From Amphibalanus amphitrite (lineage: Eukaryota > Arthropoda > Thecostraca > Balanomorpha > Balanidae): 64,000 nucleotides of DNA. Of the stretch, positions 1 through 14,487 are shown in pieces. Location of the stretch: positions 1 to 64,000 of the forward strand of contig NW_024881564.1 in the NCBI RefSeq assembly GCF_019059575.1, written 5' to 3'. A model generated the notes under the pieces. The model searched no databases and was not told the DNA's origin. It worked only from the letters and a program-made list of their open reading frames with translations. Each line of letters opens with the position of its first letter. Positions within the stretch are counted from its first letter, which is position 1. The translations under genes and the position numbers were made by a program.

Positions 1-48
1 TCTCTCTCTCCTCTCTCTCTCCGCTCTCTCTCCTCTCTCTCTCTCTCA

Positions 49-82
<34 letters not shown>
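1..82. repeat. (CT)n microsatellite at window edge
   Basis: Almost pure CT dinucleotides with a few CCGC and CATC interruptions. The tract is cut by the window edge, so its true length is unknown. Confidence 0.95.
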
Positions 83-1209
83 AGGCTCGGCACAACAGGT
101 TCCATTTAATCCGAACTCTGATTCAGCGCACACTTCGACAGTATGCTTCCAAAGCCGACGACGCGGCGAGCGGCGACGGAAATTGGACGACTTGTCAACT
201 GAGATGAACGCGAACCAAACGCTGCAAGCCTGAACGCGAATGTAGTTGGTGCACCGCGCGCGCGAGCCTTTGAATTAATGAGCACGGTTAGGCTCATCAT
301 ATCGGCCGAGTTCCTGCCGTGTATGGTGGCTCGATGCAGGGATGAGTGAGGCTTGAGGATTTGGAATATGCTGCAGGCATTTATTGCCAGTGCGTCAGGA
401 GACACTTTTTTCGGCTGTGGCAGCCAGAAAAGCTGATCAGAACATCCATTAGAACTCGAAGTAACTTTTGCAAATATCACACTGCTGAGAGTTCGGGGAG
501 TCTGCACTGGGTACCTTTATTCTCACGAGTTTTTTTTTTTTTAAAGAATTTAGCTTTGTTTCAGCTTGTTCTCAGCGTGTGTCATAGGTGAAAACCCGTT
601 AGCAGAATTAGTAAATTCCACCACAAATATCATTTTTTATTGCTTGTTATGGTTTTTGACGATATTGGTGGTTTTACGTTGGAATTGATCCAAAAAATTA
701 TGCATTTATCTGATCGTGTACAATTCTTGAAGCAAGCTTGTTGACTTTTAACATTCTTTCTCCATATATCTCCCATCACTGTTTATTGGTACTTAATAAC
801 CATATACTTCGTAATGTTTGATGGCTGGCAGTCATAAATCTTATTGGTATCTAAATACATTGAAAATCATCTGAAACTTATTGTTTGAAATGAGCTAGGT
901 TTTGTAGCGTAACTTGGTTCGTCCTAGAAAAGAATCACAGACAACTATTGAACTGACTCTTCACATTGCACTCCTGCACGTCTGTGGCCCCTGGGCGCGT
1001 ATTTACAAATTGCAACCGAGCTCCGCCGTGGGGTAAGGTGGGCAGGGGTTTTCGCACTACGGCTGCGGTTGAACTACCGTCTGTGGTAGAAACTTCAGGA
1101 CGATGGCGCGTTTCATACGAAATCTGGCGCAATGTTTGTTTGCTTCTGAACTTGTAGGTGTGAATTCTTGAAGTGGGAGTGTTTCAATAACAATTTGTGG
1201 ATTATTTGA
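83..1209. other. Gene-free flank of the LINE
   Basis: I see no convincing coding sequence. The short open frames here lack homology-like motifs and run over unrelated sequence on both strands. One recognisable segment, about 985-1030, recurs in inverted orientation at about 8237-8275 (shared core ATTTACAAATTGCAACCGAG), so it is probably a dispersed repeat fragment. Confidence 0.5.
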
Positions 1210-1227
1210 GTTTCTTTATATAAACAG

Positions 1228-2784
1228 TATGACGAGCCACTACAAGATATTCACATTACCTTCAAAGAAGTGAGGGAAGAGCTTGAACAACTGAAGGAAA
1301 ATAAAGCAATGGGTCCTGACAATATACCAAGCATCGTGCTGAAAAAGTGTGCTGCAACTTTAGCCTTTCCATTGTTAACATTGTTTAACAAGACACTGGA
1401 GGAAGGTAACTTACCTGAAGACTGGAAAAGAGCCAAGATAATCCCAATCCACAAGAAAGGTCCAAAGACAAAACCAAACAATTACAGACCAATCAGTTTG
1501 ACAAGTCAAGCTTGCAAGGTTATGGAAAAAATAGTGAAAAGACAAATAGCAGCCCATCTTCATAGAAATGACCTGCTCTCCAAACACCAGCATGGGTTCA
1601 GATCAAACAAGTCATGCCAAACAAATTTATTGGAAGCTCTTGAACAATGGACAAGGAGTGTAGATGAAGGAAACTGTATGGATATTGTATATCTTGACTT
1701 TCAAAAGGCTTTCGATAGCGTGCCTCACAGAAGACTTCTGATGAAACTCAAGAGATATGGAATACAAGGGAGTGTCAATGAATGGATTAGCTCATTTATA
1801 TGTGGCCGCAAACAGCAAGTAGTTGTCAGATCAGGACATTCTAGTTGGTGTGAAGTGGACAGTGGAGTACCCCAGGGTTCAGTTTTGGGGCCAATTCTGT
1901 TCATATTATATGTGAATGAACTACCAAATCTGGTGTCAAGCGAGATAAAAATGTTTGCAGATGACACTAAGATTTTCAAGAAGATAACAGGAAAAACTGA
2001 TTCAGTGACTCTTCAGAGTGATATAACAACCATTAATGAATGGTCCAGAGAGTGGCTTCTCTCCTTCAACCTCTCAAAATGCAAGGTAATGCACTGTGGA
2101 TCTAGGAACACAAAAACAAAATACTTTATGGAAGAAAAGAATGGAGAAAGGAAGGACATTGAAAAAACAAGCATAGAGAGGGATTTGGGAGTATACATAA
2201 GTGACAGTTTAAAGCCCTCATTGCATTGCCAAAAAGCAGCAAACAAGGGGATGATGGCTCTTAGGCTGCTGAAGATGACATTTGACAGAATTGATGTAAC
2301 CAATTTCAAGATACTGTACACAACGTATATCCGACCACATTTGGAATATTGCATTCAAGCTGCAGGACCATACACAGCCAAAGACATTGAAACACTTGAG
2401 AAAGTACAACGTCGGGCAACAAAACTTGTCAGAGGAGTTAATACCATGCCATACTCAGAACGTCTGAAGAAGCTTAAGATTCCAAGTTTTAAAGAAAGGA
2501 TGCTGAGGGGTGATCTTATAGAAACTTTCAAAATCCTGACGGGAAAAGCAGATGTAGATCCAGACCAGTTCTTTGAAGTTGCTACTCAAGATAGAACGAG
2601 GGGTCATTGCTTCAAATTGAAGAAGAGGAGGTCAGCACGCTTGTTCAGGACCAAATTTTTCAGCAACAGAGTAGTGAATGTTTGGAATGGCTTGCCAGAA
2701 GAAACAGTCAAAGCTGCATCAACAAACTTGTTTAAAAATCAGCTAGATCACCTTTTTGCCTCTGAGACTCCCCCATGCTACTAA
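1228..2784 (+). CDS. Reverse transcriptase of a 5'-truncated CR1-like LINE
   Basis: This is the C-terminal two thirds of a non-LTR retrotransposon ORF2, the enzyme that copies element RNA at a nicked target. Motifs in order: MGPDNIPS near the start, NNYRPISLTS, the catalytic YLDFQKAFDSVPH, GVPQGSVLGPILF, and the active-site box FADDTKIF. These are followed by the thumb/C-terminal region with IRPHLEYC, LEKVQRRATKLVRG and WNGLPEETVKA, which is typical of CR1-superclade LINEs. The frame is open from 1210 with no ATG near its start; LINE-like sequence begins around 1228. The apurinic endonuclease domain that normally precedes the RT is absent, so this is a 5'-truncated copy. The frame has no stop until 2785, implying fairly recent insertion. 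Clade assignment is from motif memory; CR1, Crack or a relative are all possible. Confidence 0.9.
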   Translation, partial: YDEPLQDIHITFKEVREELEQLKENKAMGPDNIPSIVLKKCAATLAFPLLTLFNKTLEEGNLPEDWKRAKIIPIHKKGPKTKPNNYRPISLTSQACKVMEKIVKRQIAAHLHRNDLLSKHQHGFRSNKSCQTNLLEALEQWTRSVDEGNCMDIVYLDFQKAFDSVPHRRLLMKLKRYGIQGSVNEWISSFICGRKQQVVVRSGHSSWCEVDSGVPQGSVLGPILFILYVNELPNLVSSEIKMFADDTKIFKKITGKTDSVTLQSDITTINEWSREWLLSFNLSKCKVMHCGSRNTKTKYFMEEKNGERKDIEKTSIERDLGVYISDSLKPSLHCQKAANKGMMALRLLKMTFDRIDVTNFKILYTTYIRPHLEYCIQAAGPYTAKDIETLEKVQRRATKLVRGVNTMPYSERLKKLKIPSFKERMLRGDLIETFKILTGKADVDPDQFFEVATQDRTRGHCFKLKKRRSARLFRTKFFSNRVVNVWNGLPEETVKAASTNLFKNQLDHLFASETPPCY

Positions 2785-3080
2785 TACTGGTCAATGGTCA
2801 TGATCTGGTCATCATCAAGATTGCTAATTATATGACGTTAAATGTGTAATGTGAAAAGTACATAGATGCTAGAAAACCGGCTCCCACACCCCTGCGCAAA
2901 CAAGCATTCTATACCCTGGCTTAGTGCTTAGTATCCCACGCTCCCTCTCGTCTGCATATGCTCGAGTCATTGAAGACCCAAGATGAAGACTTGATACAAG
3001 ACAATGAAATGGACGCAAGAATAGACCTAGTCTAATGACAGTCCATTAATCTAAACTTAAACTTAAACTTAAACATAGAA
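1228..3080 (+). mobile_element. 5'-truncated non-LTR retrotransposon (CR1-like)
   Basis: The element consists of the RT frame, about 270 bp of 3' untranslated sequence and a short terminal tandem of TTAAAC units (3052-3074). Short terminal tandem repeats instead of poly(A) are usual in CR1-type LINEs. The 5' edge near 1228 follows TATATAAACAG, which by chance looks like a splice acceptor. No clear target duplication was found. Confidence 0.8.
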
Positions 3081-4302
3081 TAGTATTATGAAACATTGTG
3101 TGGAAACTGCAAATACTGATATGATCAATTACTTAGTTTGGGAATTGATGCACATTTTGTAGAGATTTGTCTGGCAAATGGTGTAACAAACCTCAAGCCT
3201 ATCATGATCTGAAGCTGTTGTAACAAATCAAAATTGCTTTGATGTTACATAGTACCTTGTTGGAAAGACTGGAGCATGGTTCAAGATGATGTGTAAAAAT
3301 TCAAGATTTGTGCGAAGGCTGAAGAACGAAGACTGAAGAACGAAAGCAGTTTGATATGATGGCTCAATCAAACGTGGAAATGGACGACAAAAGTAGAGTT
3401 TCAACGTTCCAGCATGTGAGAATAACTTCAGAAATTCATAGTTCTTGTAGTATTGCATTCTTTTTATGTACAGTTATAGGTTTTGTTAGGGTATTTCAAA
3501 TTCATTGTGTCAGTTGAGATATAGATGGATTGCGGAAAATTTTAGAATCATTGCTAGGTAGAATCATTGCTAGGTAGCTAGGTACTTGTTCGGTAAAAGG
3601 TATGTGATGAATGCCATGAGAAGGTTTTTTATGATTCAATATATGGTCGTTGTTGTACCTACAAAAATGCAAGTTTACTAGCAACTAGTTTCTGAATCAA
3701 ATCGAAAGTATATTTTGCCATGAATGTAAATATGTACCTGCAAAGTATGTCAATAAATTTGTGTGATGTTGACCAGAGAGTTTTATCATCTGGGCATTTA
3801 TGTCGCTTCTTACATTAGGTGTTAAGCATAGTAATTATTGGATGAACTTTGTGCCAATATCTTCAATGCACAATGTTTGTAGCATGTCTACAACCCTCAC
3901 TGATCCTGCTATAGCTATAGGCATTGGGCACCAGCTTGACCAAGGGCATGAACTTCACAGTTGCACAACCTTTTGTCATGTACCACCAGTCTTTTTTACT
4001 TAAGGTGCACACAACAATGTGCAGAGGGCCTACACAAAAACAACATGATAAGTGTGCACTATGCACAGCATTGTACCCTGATTATTTGAATATTTTGATC
4101 ACTCAACAGTCAGCAGTCAGGAGATAATTATTGAATATCACATTTATTATACATCACTTGTCAAAGAAGAGCATGATGACACACATTTTGACAAGCAATC
4201 ATGGTAGTATTCCAATAAGTTGGACAGTCACCTCCCTGGGCGTCATTTTTCCAGGAAGGTACCTACCTCTGCAGGCATTGTGGTAGGCTAGGTTGAATTG
4301 GG
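3081..4302. other. Intergenic sequence without recognisable genes
   Basis: AT-rich unique-looking sequence. No open frame shows coding character, and no terminal inverted repeats were seen. A short local duplication (TAGGTAGAATCATTGC) occurs near 3545-3580. Confidence 0.5.
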
Positions 4303-4306
4303 TTAA

Positions 4307-4904
4307 CCCACGAGCCGCTGGGGGGGGGGGGGCATAAAGTTGCCCCCCCTTTACGTTTTGTGAAATATCTCCGAAACCTGATGAGCTACGAACGTGAAAC
4401 TTGGCATAGCTTCAAATGAATACCTAGGCAATGTTTGAGGAAAGTTTGGTGGTTGTAGCACCTAAGATGACGTCACAGTGACGTCATAAAGTTTTGTCGT
4501 TTTCCGATATGGACCGTTTCTGATGACGCTGAGCATGAAACTCGACTGTAAATGAACTAGACAGCACCTGCTGTCATCCTAAAACATCATAATACACTTC
4601 CATCTAGTTTCTGACCAATAATCGGCCCTTTATATTCGGTCCCATATATGTGATGTATCGTGAGGAATATGAGAGTCGCAAATCTATAATTTCACTTATG
4701 ACGTCACTGTGACGTCATTTCAAATGGGATCGACACCAAATTTGGACACAACCTCGGCTAGGTATTCAGGAAGATGTGTGCAAAGTTTCGCTTCTCTATC
4801 TCTTCGCGTTGCGACGATATCGTCGCAGAAGTAAAGGGGGGGCAACTTTATGCCCCCCCCCCCCAGCGGCCGGCGGGTGGCGCGGAGGCCCAGCGGCCGC
4901 CGGG
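4307..4904. mobile_element. Nonautonomous TTAA element with G-run hairpin ends
   Basis: Flanked by TTAA on both sides (4303-4306 and 4905-4908), with termini starting CCC and ending GGG as in piggyBac-type elements. Just inside each end a G-run and C-run (GCATAAAGTTGC between them) form a strong hairpin, and the two hairpins are inverted copies of each other. The interior holds TGACGTCACAGTGACGTCA-type palindromes near both ends (about 4470 and 4700). It has no coding capacity. The piggyBac assignment rests only on the TTAA target and CCC/GGG ends. Confidence 0.75.
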
Positions 4905-5220
4905 TTAAGTTAGGCGAAGTAAGGTGGTTAGGACCAGGTCAGACCGTAAGGCCTGGTCAGGTTGATTTTAATCTTTCATTCTAATTTGACATAGATACCT
5001 ATTACCTATGTTTTTGCTCAAGCCTGAATTTCATTAGGTAATGAGTTAATTTCGCTTTGTTTTTATCTGTCTTGTTTGGTGTTTTTGTCCCTTATATTTT
5101 GCCCCATAGGCCATAGGCGGCGGAACGGGGGGGGCACCGGGGCACCGTGCCCCCCCTTGAATTCTGCAAGGGGGGCACCAATAGCAAGGTGCCCCCCCCT
5201 TAAATTTGATGTATTAGTAC

Positions 5221-5962
5221 TAGGGGCAGATTCGGGGAAAACTCCAAGGGGAGGGCCATGAATCGAAGTGGTGCCCCTACCTATGCCCAAAATTAAAACC
5301 TCAACGGATTTCGGCCACTTAATTTTGGTGGTGCCCTATTTTCAGTTTTTTTTCTTTATTTTTGGTTAGTCATGTGATGACTAGTGCCCCTGCACCTGCT
5401 AGGCCGCTGATGCCCCTGGAAAGACTGTGGTACCTACCTACCCTGCCCCCTGATAAGCCTACGGTGGGCCCTGACATGACTTAGGTGCCCATGGGCCCTG
5501 ACAGGCCTGTGGTGTCCTTGCTAAGCCTGTGGTGTCCCTGGGCCTTGGCAGGTTTGTGGTGCCCCTGTTAGAACGCAGGTGCCCTTGACAGGTTTGTGGT
5601 GCCTCTGACAATCCTAAATTGCCAACGACAGGCTTGTGGTGCCCTTGACAGGCCCATGGTGCCCTTGCGAGGCCGGTGGTTCCCCTGCGAATCCGATAGT
5701 GCCCCTGGCAGGCCTCTGGTGCCCCTGGCAGGTCTGTGGTGCCCCTGGAAGACCTGTAGTGCTTTTGCTAGGCCGATGGTGCTCCTGACAGGCCTGTGGT
5801 GCCACTGACAGGCCCGTGGTGCCCCTGCTAGGCCTATGGTACCCCTGGCGGGCCTGTGATGCCCCTGTCGGCTGTCAGGCCTGTGGTGCTCCTGGCAGGC
5901 ATGTGGTGACCCCATGCCCTAAGTCATGACCCATGTGACCTCCACCCTGGGATTCGCCACTG
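5221..5962. mobile_element. hAT-type MITE carrying a 20-bp minisatellite
   Basis: Inserted in the outer MITE with an exact 8-bp duplication ATTAGTAC at 5213-5220 and 5963-5970. The ends are TAGGGGCAGATTCGGGG and (reverse complement) CAGTGGCGAATCCCAGGG. It is an inverted relative of the element at 47060-50831: both share these ends, the subterminal GGTCATGAC/GATTCATGAC blocks, and an internal minisatellite. Confidence 0.85.
5385..5915 (-). repeat. 20-bp minisatellite inside hAT MITE
   Basis: About 25 degenerate copies of a unit that reads AGGGGCACCACAGGCCTGTC on the minus strand. The same unit fills part of the related element at 47103-47935. The open frames across it are by-products of a period not divisible by three and are not genes. 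Confidence 0.85.
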
Positions 5963-6092
5963 ATTAGTACCATGCGATGGCTTCTTGGTAATTTGTTACA
6001 TGTAGGATTAATGGAATTTATCAAACGAGAATAAGGAAGAGACAAACACATAGGTACTTGGGGATCAGCTTAAAGTTAACCACACATACGGG

Positions 6093-6959
6093 CAGGGGTG
6101 TAATTTTCCTAAAATGATTGTGGGTGCCCAGCTGTAGGGGCGCCCGGCGCCAGGCCGTTTTGGGGCGCGATAGATATTCTTTATGTGGGAGCCTAAATTA
6201 ACACCGAATTTGATGACATTGCTAGCCGAATGGCGCTTCAAGTGACGTGTCTGACTAAGCAAATACACGCTTAAAAGTGGAAACTGACCGGAAGGACGTA
6301 AAAAGCTGTAGAGGGCGCCATCCAGTAGGAGGGGCACCAAATGTGGAGGCACCAGACGGTTACGACTTACGAGGGCGCCGTGAGACGATGAAAAGGGCGC
6401 CATTCTCTTGGGAGGGCGCCGAGTGATTGAAAACGCTATGTGGTCCAGGGGCGCTAAGAGGCCAGAAGGGCGCCGCACAGTCAGTAGTGCTACGTTGGTG
6501 GGGACGTGGGGACGCCAGATGGTTACGAGGGCGCATTGAGATCATGAAAAGGGCGCCATTCTCGTAAAAGGGTGCCGAGTGATTGAAAACGCTATATGTG
6601 GTTCAGGGGCGCTGAGAGGCCAGAAGGGCGCCGAACAGTCGAGGGATGCACGGTGAACAGAGACCTAAGGACGCGAGACGGTCAGGAGGGCGCCGTTAGA
6701 CCATGAGAATGGCGCGGTGCTGTCAAAAGTGCGCCATTCTCCCAGAAGGGCGCCGAGTGATTAAAAACGCTATATTATCCATGAACGCGAGACGGTCAGG
6801 AGGACGCCGTTAGAGCATGCGAAGGGCACCGAACTCTCGAAAGGACGCTTGCAGCCTTGTAAAAGACTTGTGGGTGCATTTTCATCATTGTGTGGGCATA
6901 CATAATTCAGGATTGTGGGTGCATATGCCCCCACAAAGAGATATAAAATTACACCCCTG
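6093..6959. mobile_element. Second hAT-type MITE nested in the outer MITE
   Basis: The ends are CAGGGGTGTAATTTT and its complement, with an exact 8-bp duplication CATACGGG at 6085-6092 and 6960-6967. The interior is built mainly from long tandem units rich in GGCGCC. Confidence 0.85.
6370..6840. repeat. About three tandem units of 155-180 bp rich in GGCGCC
   Basis: Repeated landmarks are GAGTGATTGAAAACGCTAT at 6421 and 6577 and a variant at 6755, each with GGCGCCATTCTC upstream. The copies are diverged and of unequal length. This is internal tandem amplification within the 6093-6959 element. Confidence 0.7.
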
Positions 6960-7154
6960 CATACGGGGGTGAACTGCCATTTTCGTTTAGTAAAAAATAA
7001 AATTAAAAAAAAAAATCATCGTGTCAGGGCTGTGACGAAAAATAAGTGGCCTAAATCCGATGAGAAAACAGGATTTGGGGGTACCCTAGGTTTGGCTCCT
7101 TGAGCCATGGTGCCCCCCCTTGTCTCAAATCGTTCCGCCGCCTATGCCATAGGC

Positions 7155-9566
7155 AAGGGTGGAGCTTTTCCAGGGAAGGTGGTGGAGCATGATTGGAGGC
7201 GCTCAACCAGACGGCATAGGAGGGCACGGTTTCTGAACGCGCACTGATGCCTGATTCAAGCCACGCTGTCTTCATGCGGGGCGGTGCGCTACTTAAAAGT
7301 CCCTAAAAGAACGGGAAGTGATGCCGATAGAACCTTCAACCATTCTGGGCTAACGCTTATGACTTGGAAAAAGTCGCGATCCCAATTCAATCGAAAACCT
7401 GTGGGCTCTTGTTCATCAGGAGGTATATGAAGAGCCACCCGCCATAAGCACTGCTCAACCGCAGGCACAGGTTTAGATGGCGTTGGTCCGCATCAAAGCC
7501 AGTGTGCTGGAGAATCCATTGGCTGAAATGCTCCAGAACATTCATCACTGTGTTTTTATGAAAGGTGGCTACAAGCTCAGTTAAAAGAAAAAGTACCAGA
7601 TTGTTTTGCTTTTTAATTACAGCGGGAATAAAGGTGTCCGGATAATTTCGTTACACCCCCTGTAATGTTCAAATGGTTGCTAAATTCGAAATAAGCTCCA
7701 AAAACTAGCCTAGAAACATGTAAAACTCGAAAAAGGAACCGAGGTCATCAAAGGTCATTGAGCTGACCTGACCTTCAGGTGACCTTGACACCCACCCTAA
7801 TGCATGGGACCAGCATCATATCACATGTTTCAACGCTTGAAACCACGTGAAAACTGCAACCGCGTGGCTAATGCGAGCCGACATACGCCGAATCGCGATT
7901 CGGGCCAAACATGGTCTCGAGAAATAGGTCACAGGTCACAGGTCATTTGGGTCAGGGTCATGACATTTTCAGGGTAGGTGTAAAATTGATAAAATCGGGG
8001 GCATTGAAAGTTTCGTCGCGATCGGACGGTTTTTACGCGAGTTACTCACGAAAAACCGATAAAGCGCACCCAAAAAGGCAGAAATATGCACATGCGATAT
8101 CCTATACTGCGAAAAAAGGTGCATCATTTTTTAACGTCACCGACAAATTGTAATTACCCTAAGCTCAGGCAGATGTATGGTAGAAAATCCCCCAAGTGAA
8201 ATACACTACGGCGGAAATAAAATACCCTACGGCGGAGCTCGGTTGCAATTTGTAAATACGCCCCCTGGGCAGCGCTGGATCAAACGGTGATGACCTTGGT
8301 GGTTCGGCCGCTCCGCTGCCGCCCCGGACCGCCCGAGGGTAAATATTTCGGTAGCCACCCCTGGCCCCATGCCAGAGTCCATCACACCAGAAACAAACAG
8401 TGAACCGTAGAAAGAGAATGGAGCAGCATGCACAATCCTATCTATAGTGTCAGTTTGTTTAAATGTCTATGTTTTAATGGCCCAGTTTCAACGTACCTAA
8501 GCATGTGCATCTTTTTCCGATGAGTGTTATGCACAATTAAACAATCGTGCAAGGTTGTGGAAGATATTGTTGATAAAGAGAAGGGCTGTGCTGGGTGATA
8601 AACGATGTTCCTTTTCTTGCCGTACCGTTCGCTCGCAGCAGTTTTCCCCGACTTCAGTAAAGCCGTCTCTGTTGTCGACAGATCCGCCCCATTTCATCAG
8701 CAGTTTGTGAGTCGACGCGAAACATATTGACGCGCTTCCTCTCGCCACATCGATCACGACAAACAGGACGGCGGCAGAGCGACAAAACGACTGGCGACTG
8801 CCATCCGTCGCTCGCTCGGTCCCCGACGTCTCTGTGGGCGCTGACGAGGTCGGCGAAAAAGCGTCGCTCGTCAGCGGCGGCAAGCGTCACCGGCCGGTCC
8901 CGATAGAAGGCGCCAATATAACAGTTAGAGTAGGCAGAGTTAAATGGTTGGGTATATCCCGTTGGGAGTTTTTCTGCTTCTGACGAGATGTTCGGCAAAA
9001 GGACCTACCTTTGGGCGATATTTCTGTTCCGTTTTGATCTTATGAATAATGACATGGTTTCTTTTGATGCAGCTCAGATGTTGTTACTGATATAATTACA
9101 TTGGTTTTATCCTGCGAATGGTATGCGCTATTCCTATTATGATTAAGGGGAGAGAACAAATAAATAATAAAAACGTAATAAACTGAGATAATGGGAGCGC
9201 GGACGCCGAAATATCTGGTTTCAGCCCAGCTTTTAGTAACAGAAGCACCAAAGGCTAATGGTGGAATGACTTGCTGCCGATTGCGCCTTCTACAATTCCG
9301 GACGAGCTACGTTAGGCATGTTGTCAAGTTATCAAGTCAAATTCACTACCTATTTCTAAAAAACAAATCACGATATTGCAGTCAAGCTCTTTTGGGAGCT
9401 CCGGGAAGCAACGTTTTTATACGACTATTTCTATGACTTTTAAGCTGCATAAAAAACGAGTCAGTTCGGTAATGTCACCACCATTTCATGACATCACTTA
9501 CAGTAATCGATTGCAGTACATATTCAGCTGGTCATTCTAGGCATAGTGAGTGTAACAGCAACGGCA

Positions 9567-9568
<2 letters not shown>
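7155..9568. other. Intergenic sequence with one truncated G-run-family repeat
   Basis: About 7640-8160 aligns with the interiors of the elements at 33781-34673 (opposite strand) and 59508-62474 (same strand). It shares the GACCTTGACACCCACC block, the CATGGTCTCGAGAAATAGG block and the AGGTCA-rich segment, but both terminal hairpins are missing. The remainder, including the fairly GC-rich 8600-8900, has open minus frames that I do not recognise and do not call as genes. Confidence 0.55.
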
Positions 9569-13302
<3,734 letters not shown>

Positions 13303-13306
13303 ATAA

Positions 13307-14483
13307 CCCGCGACCTGGTGGGGGGGCTATTTTTGCCCCCCCTCCAGACTTTTCAATATATCTCCAGAACCGCTGCGCCGATCGTCACCAAACTTTCAGT
13401 ACCCTCCCGGACATCAATTTTACACATTGTGACCAAAAATTTTTCCAAAGGCTATGATAGGTTGGCCGGAAATGACGTCAGAGTGACGTCATGTTCTGCC
13501 GTTTTCGACCCAAAAAAGGGTTTCGCGGGAAGAGCTGTCAGGCCTATAGCTTTGCAAATACAGAAAAATGATAAAACATAAAAGCTGTAGAATCAACAGG
13601 GCTACAAAACTGCTATCTCGGATTTTTGAAATTTTTGGATTTGGACCCCCAAAAATCAAAAAATAATTTTTTTGATATAATAATCGAAAAATCCAAAAAG
13701 TTTTTTGAATTTCGCAAAAACCGGGATATATGTGATAGTCCTTACCGCCTTCCATCCACATACCAAATTTGATATTGATACCTCTTTTTTGGCGAAGTTA
13801 TAGCGAAAAAACTGTTCAAAATTGATGACGTCAAATTTTCAAGCTCAATTTTTAGCAATTCTAGACCCCGTAGCGCAAAACAAAGACCACCATTAGACTC
13901 CCCGTGACGAGCTGCATCGAATCAATACCCATTTTATGCAAAACTATCAACTTTAAAATTTGACCTTTTTTGGCCTGACCTTGACCTGACCTTGACCTGA
14001 ACTTCACCAGAAAGTGACCTAAGCCGTACCTGATAGTCTTATAACCAACACCATTGAGTTGGAAATGAAAAATTGGCCATAAAACATGCATCACACAACC
14101 TTAGTAAAGTTGGGCTCATGTGACCTGACCTGTGACCCTTGGTGACCTGACCTGGTATTGTCAGTGACCTCTAATAGCAACATATCTACTAGGCAACTGA
14201 CGCCCTATCGCTGATTATCGACAAAATGCGTTTTCCTCGGTGTTATAGCGCATTCCCTAGCAGACCCGTGAACGGTGAAACATTTCATCTTTGACCTGAC
14301 CTGTGACGTCATCGGTGACCCTGAGGTCAATGAAATTTGGTTTCCTTCGACAAATTTGACAGGCCTTTCGAACGCCGCTTGAATTTTGCGGATCCGTCCA
14401 GTAGTTTCGGAGATACGAGGGGGGGGGCAAAAAATAGCCCCCCCACCAGGTCGCGTTATAAACAGACCCCACCAGGGCGCGGG
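13307..14483. mobile_element. Nonautonomous G-run hairpin element with ATAA duplication
   Basis: The 4-bp duplication ATAA lies at 13303-13306 and 14484-14487, and the ends read CCCGCG...CGCGGG. Subterminal hairpins GGGGGGGCTATTTTTGCC and its complement lie inside each end, preceded by the words ACCTGGTGGGG. Inside the left hairpin comes ATATCTCCAGAACCGCTG, and the right part is packed with TGACCTGACC words. It is non-coding. Its middle (13861-13970) matches 18770-18870 in opposite orientation. Confidence 0.75.
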
Positions 14484-14487
14484 ATAA

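Larger units (their letters stand above)
5112..7146. mobile_element. Outer hAT-type MITE of a three-element nest
   Basis: The terminal inverted repeats are CATAGGCGGCGGAACG at 5112 and its complement ending at 7146. An exact 8-bp duplication CCATAGGC lies at 5104-5111 and 7147-7154, as expected of the hAT superfamily. After subtracting the two inserted elements and their duplications, the original MITE is about 410 bp. It is non-coding. Confidence 0.85.

Noticed and set aside
1210-1232. Splice acceptor (TATATAAACAG) feeding the LINE frame
   Set aside because: The junction is better explained by 5' truncation of the LINE; no upstream exon with matching frame was found.
1411-2409. Minus-strand frames under the LINE
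   Set aside because: Antisense shadows of the reverse transcriptase frame.
8527-8998. Two overlapping minus frames of 114-118 codons
   Set aside because: Moderately GC-rich but no motif, no splice-site support and no agreement between frames. Not enough to call a gene.
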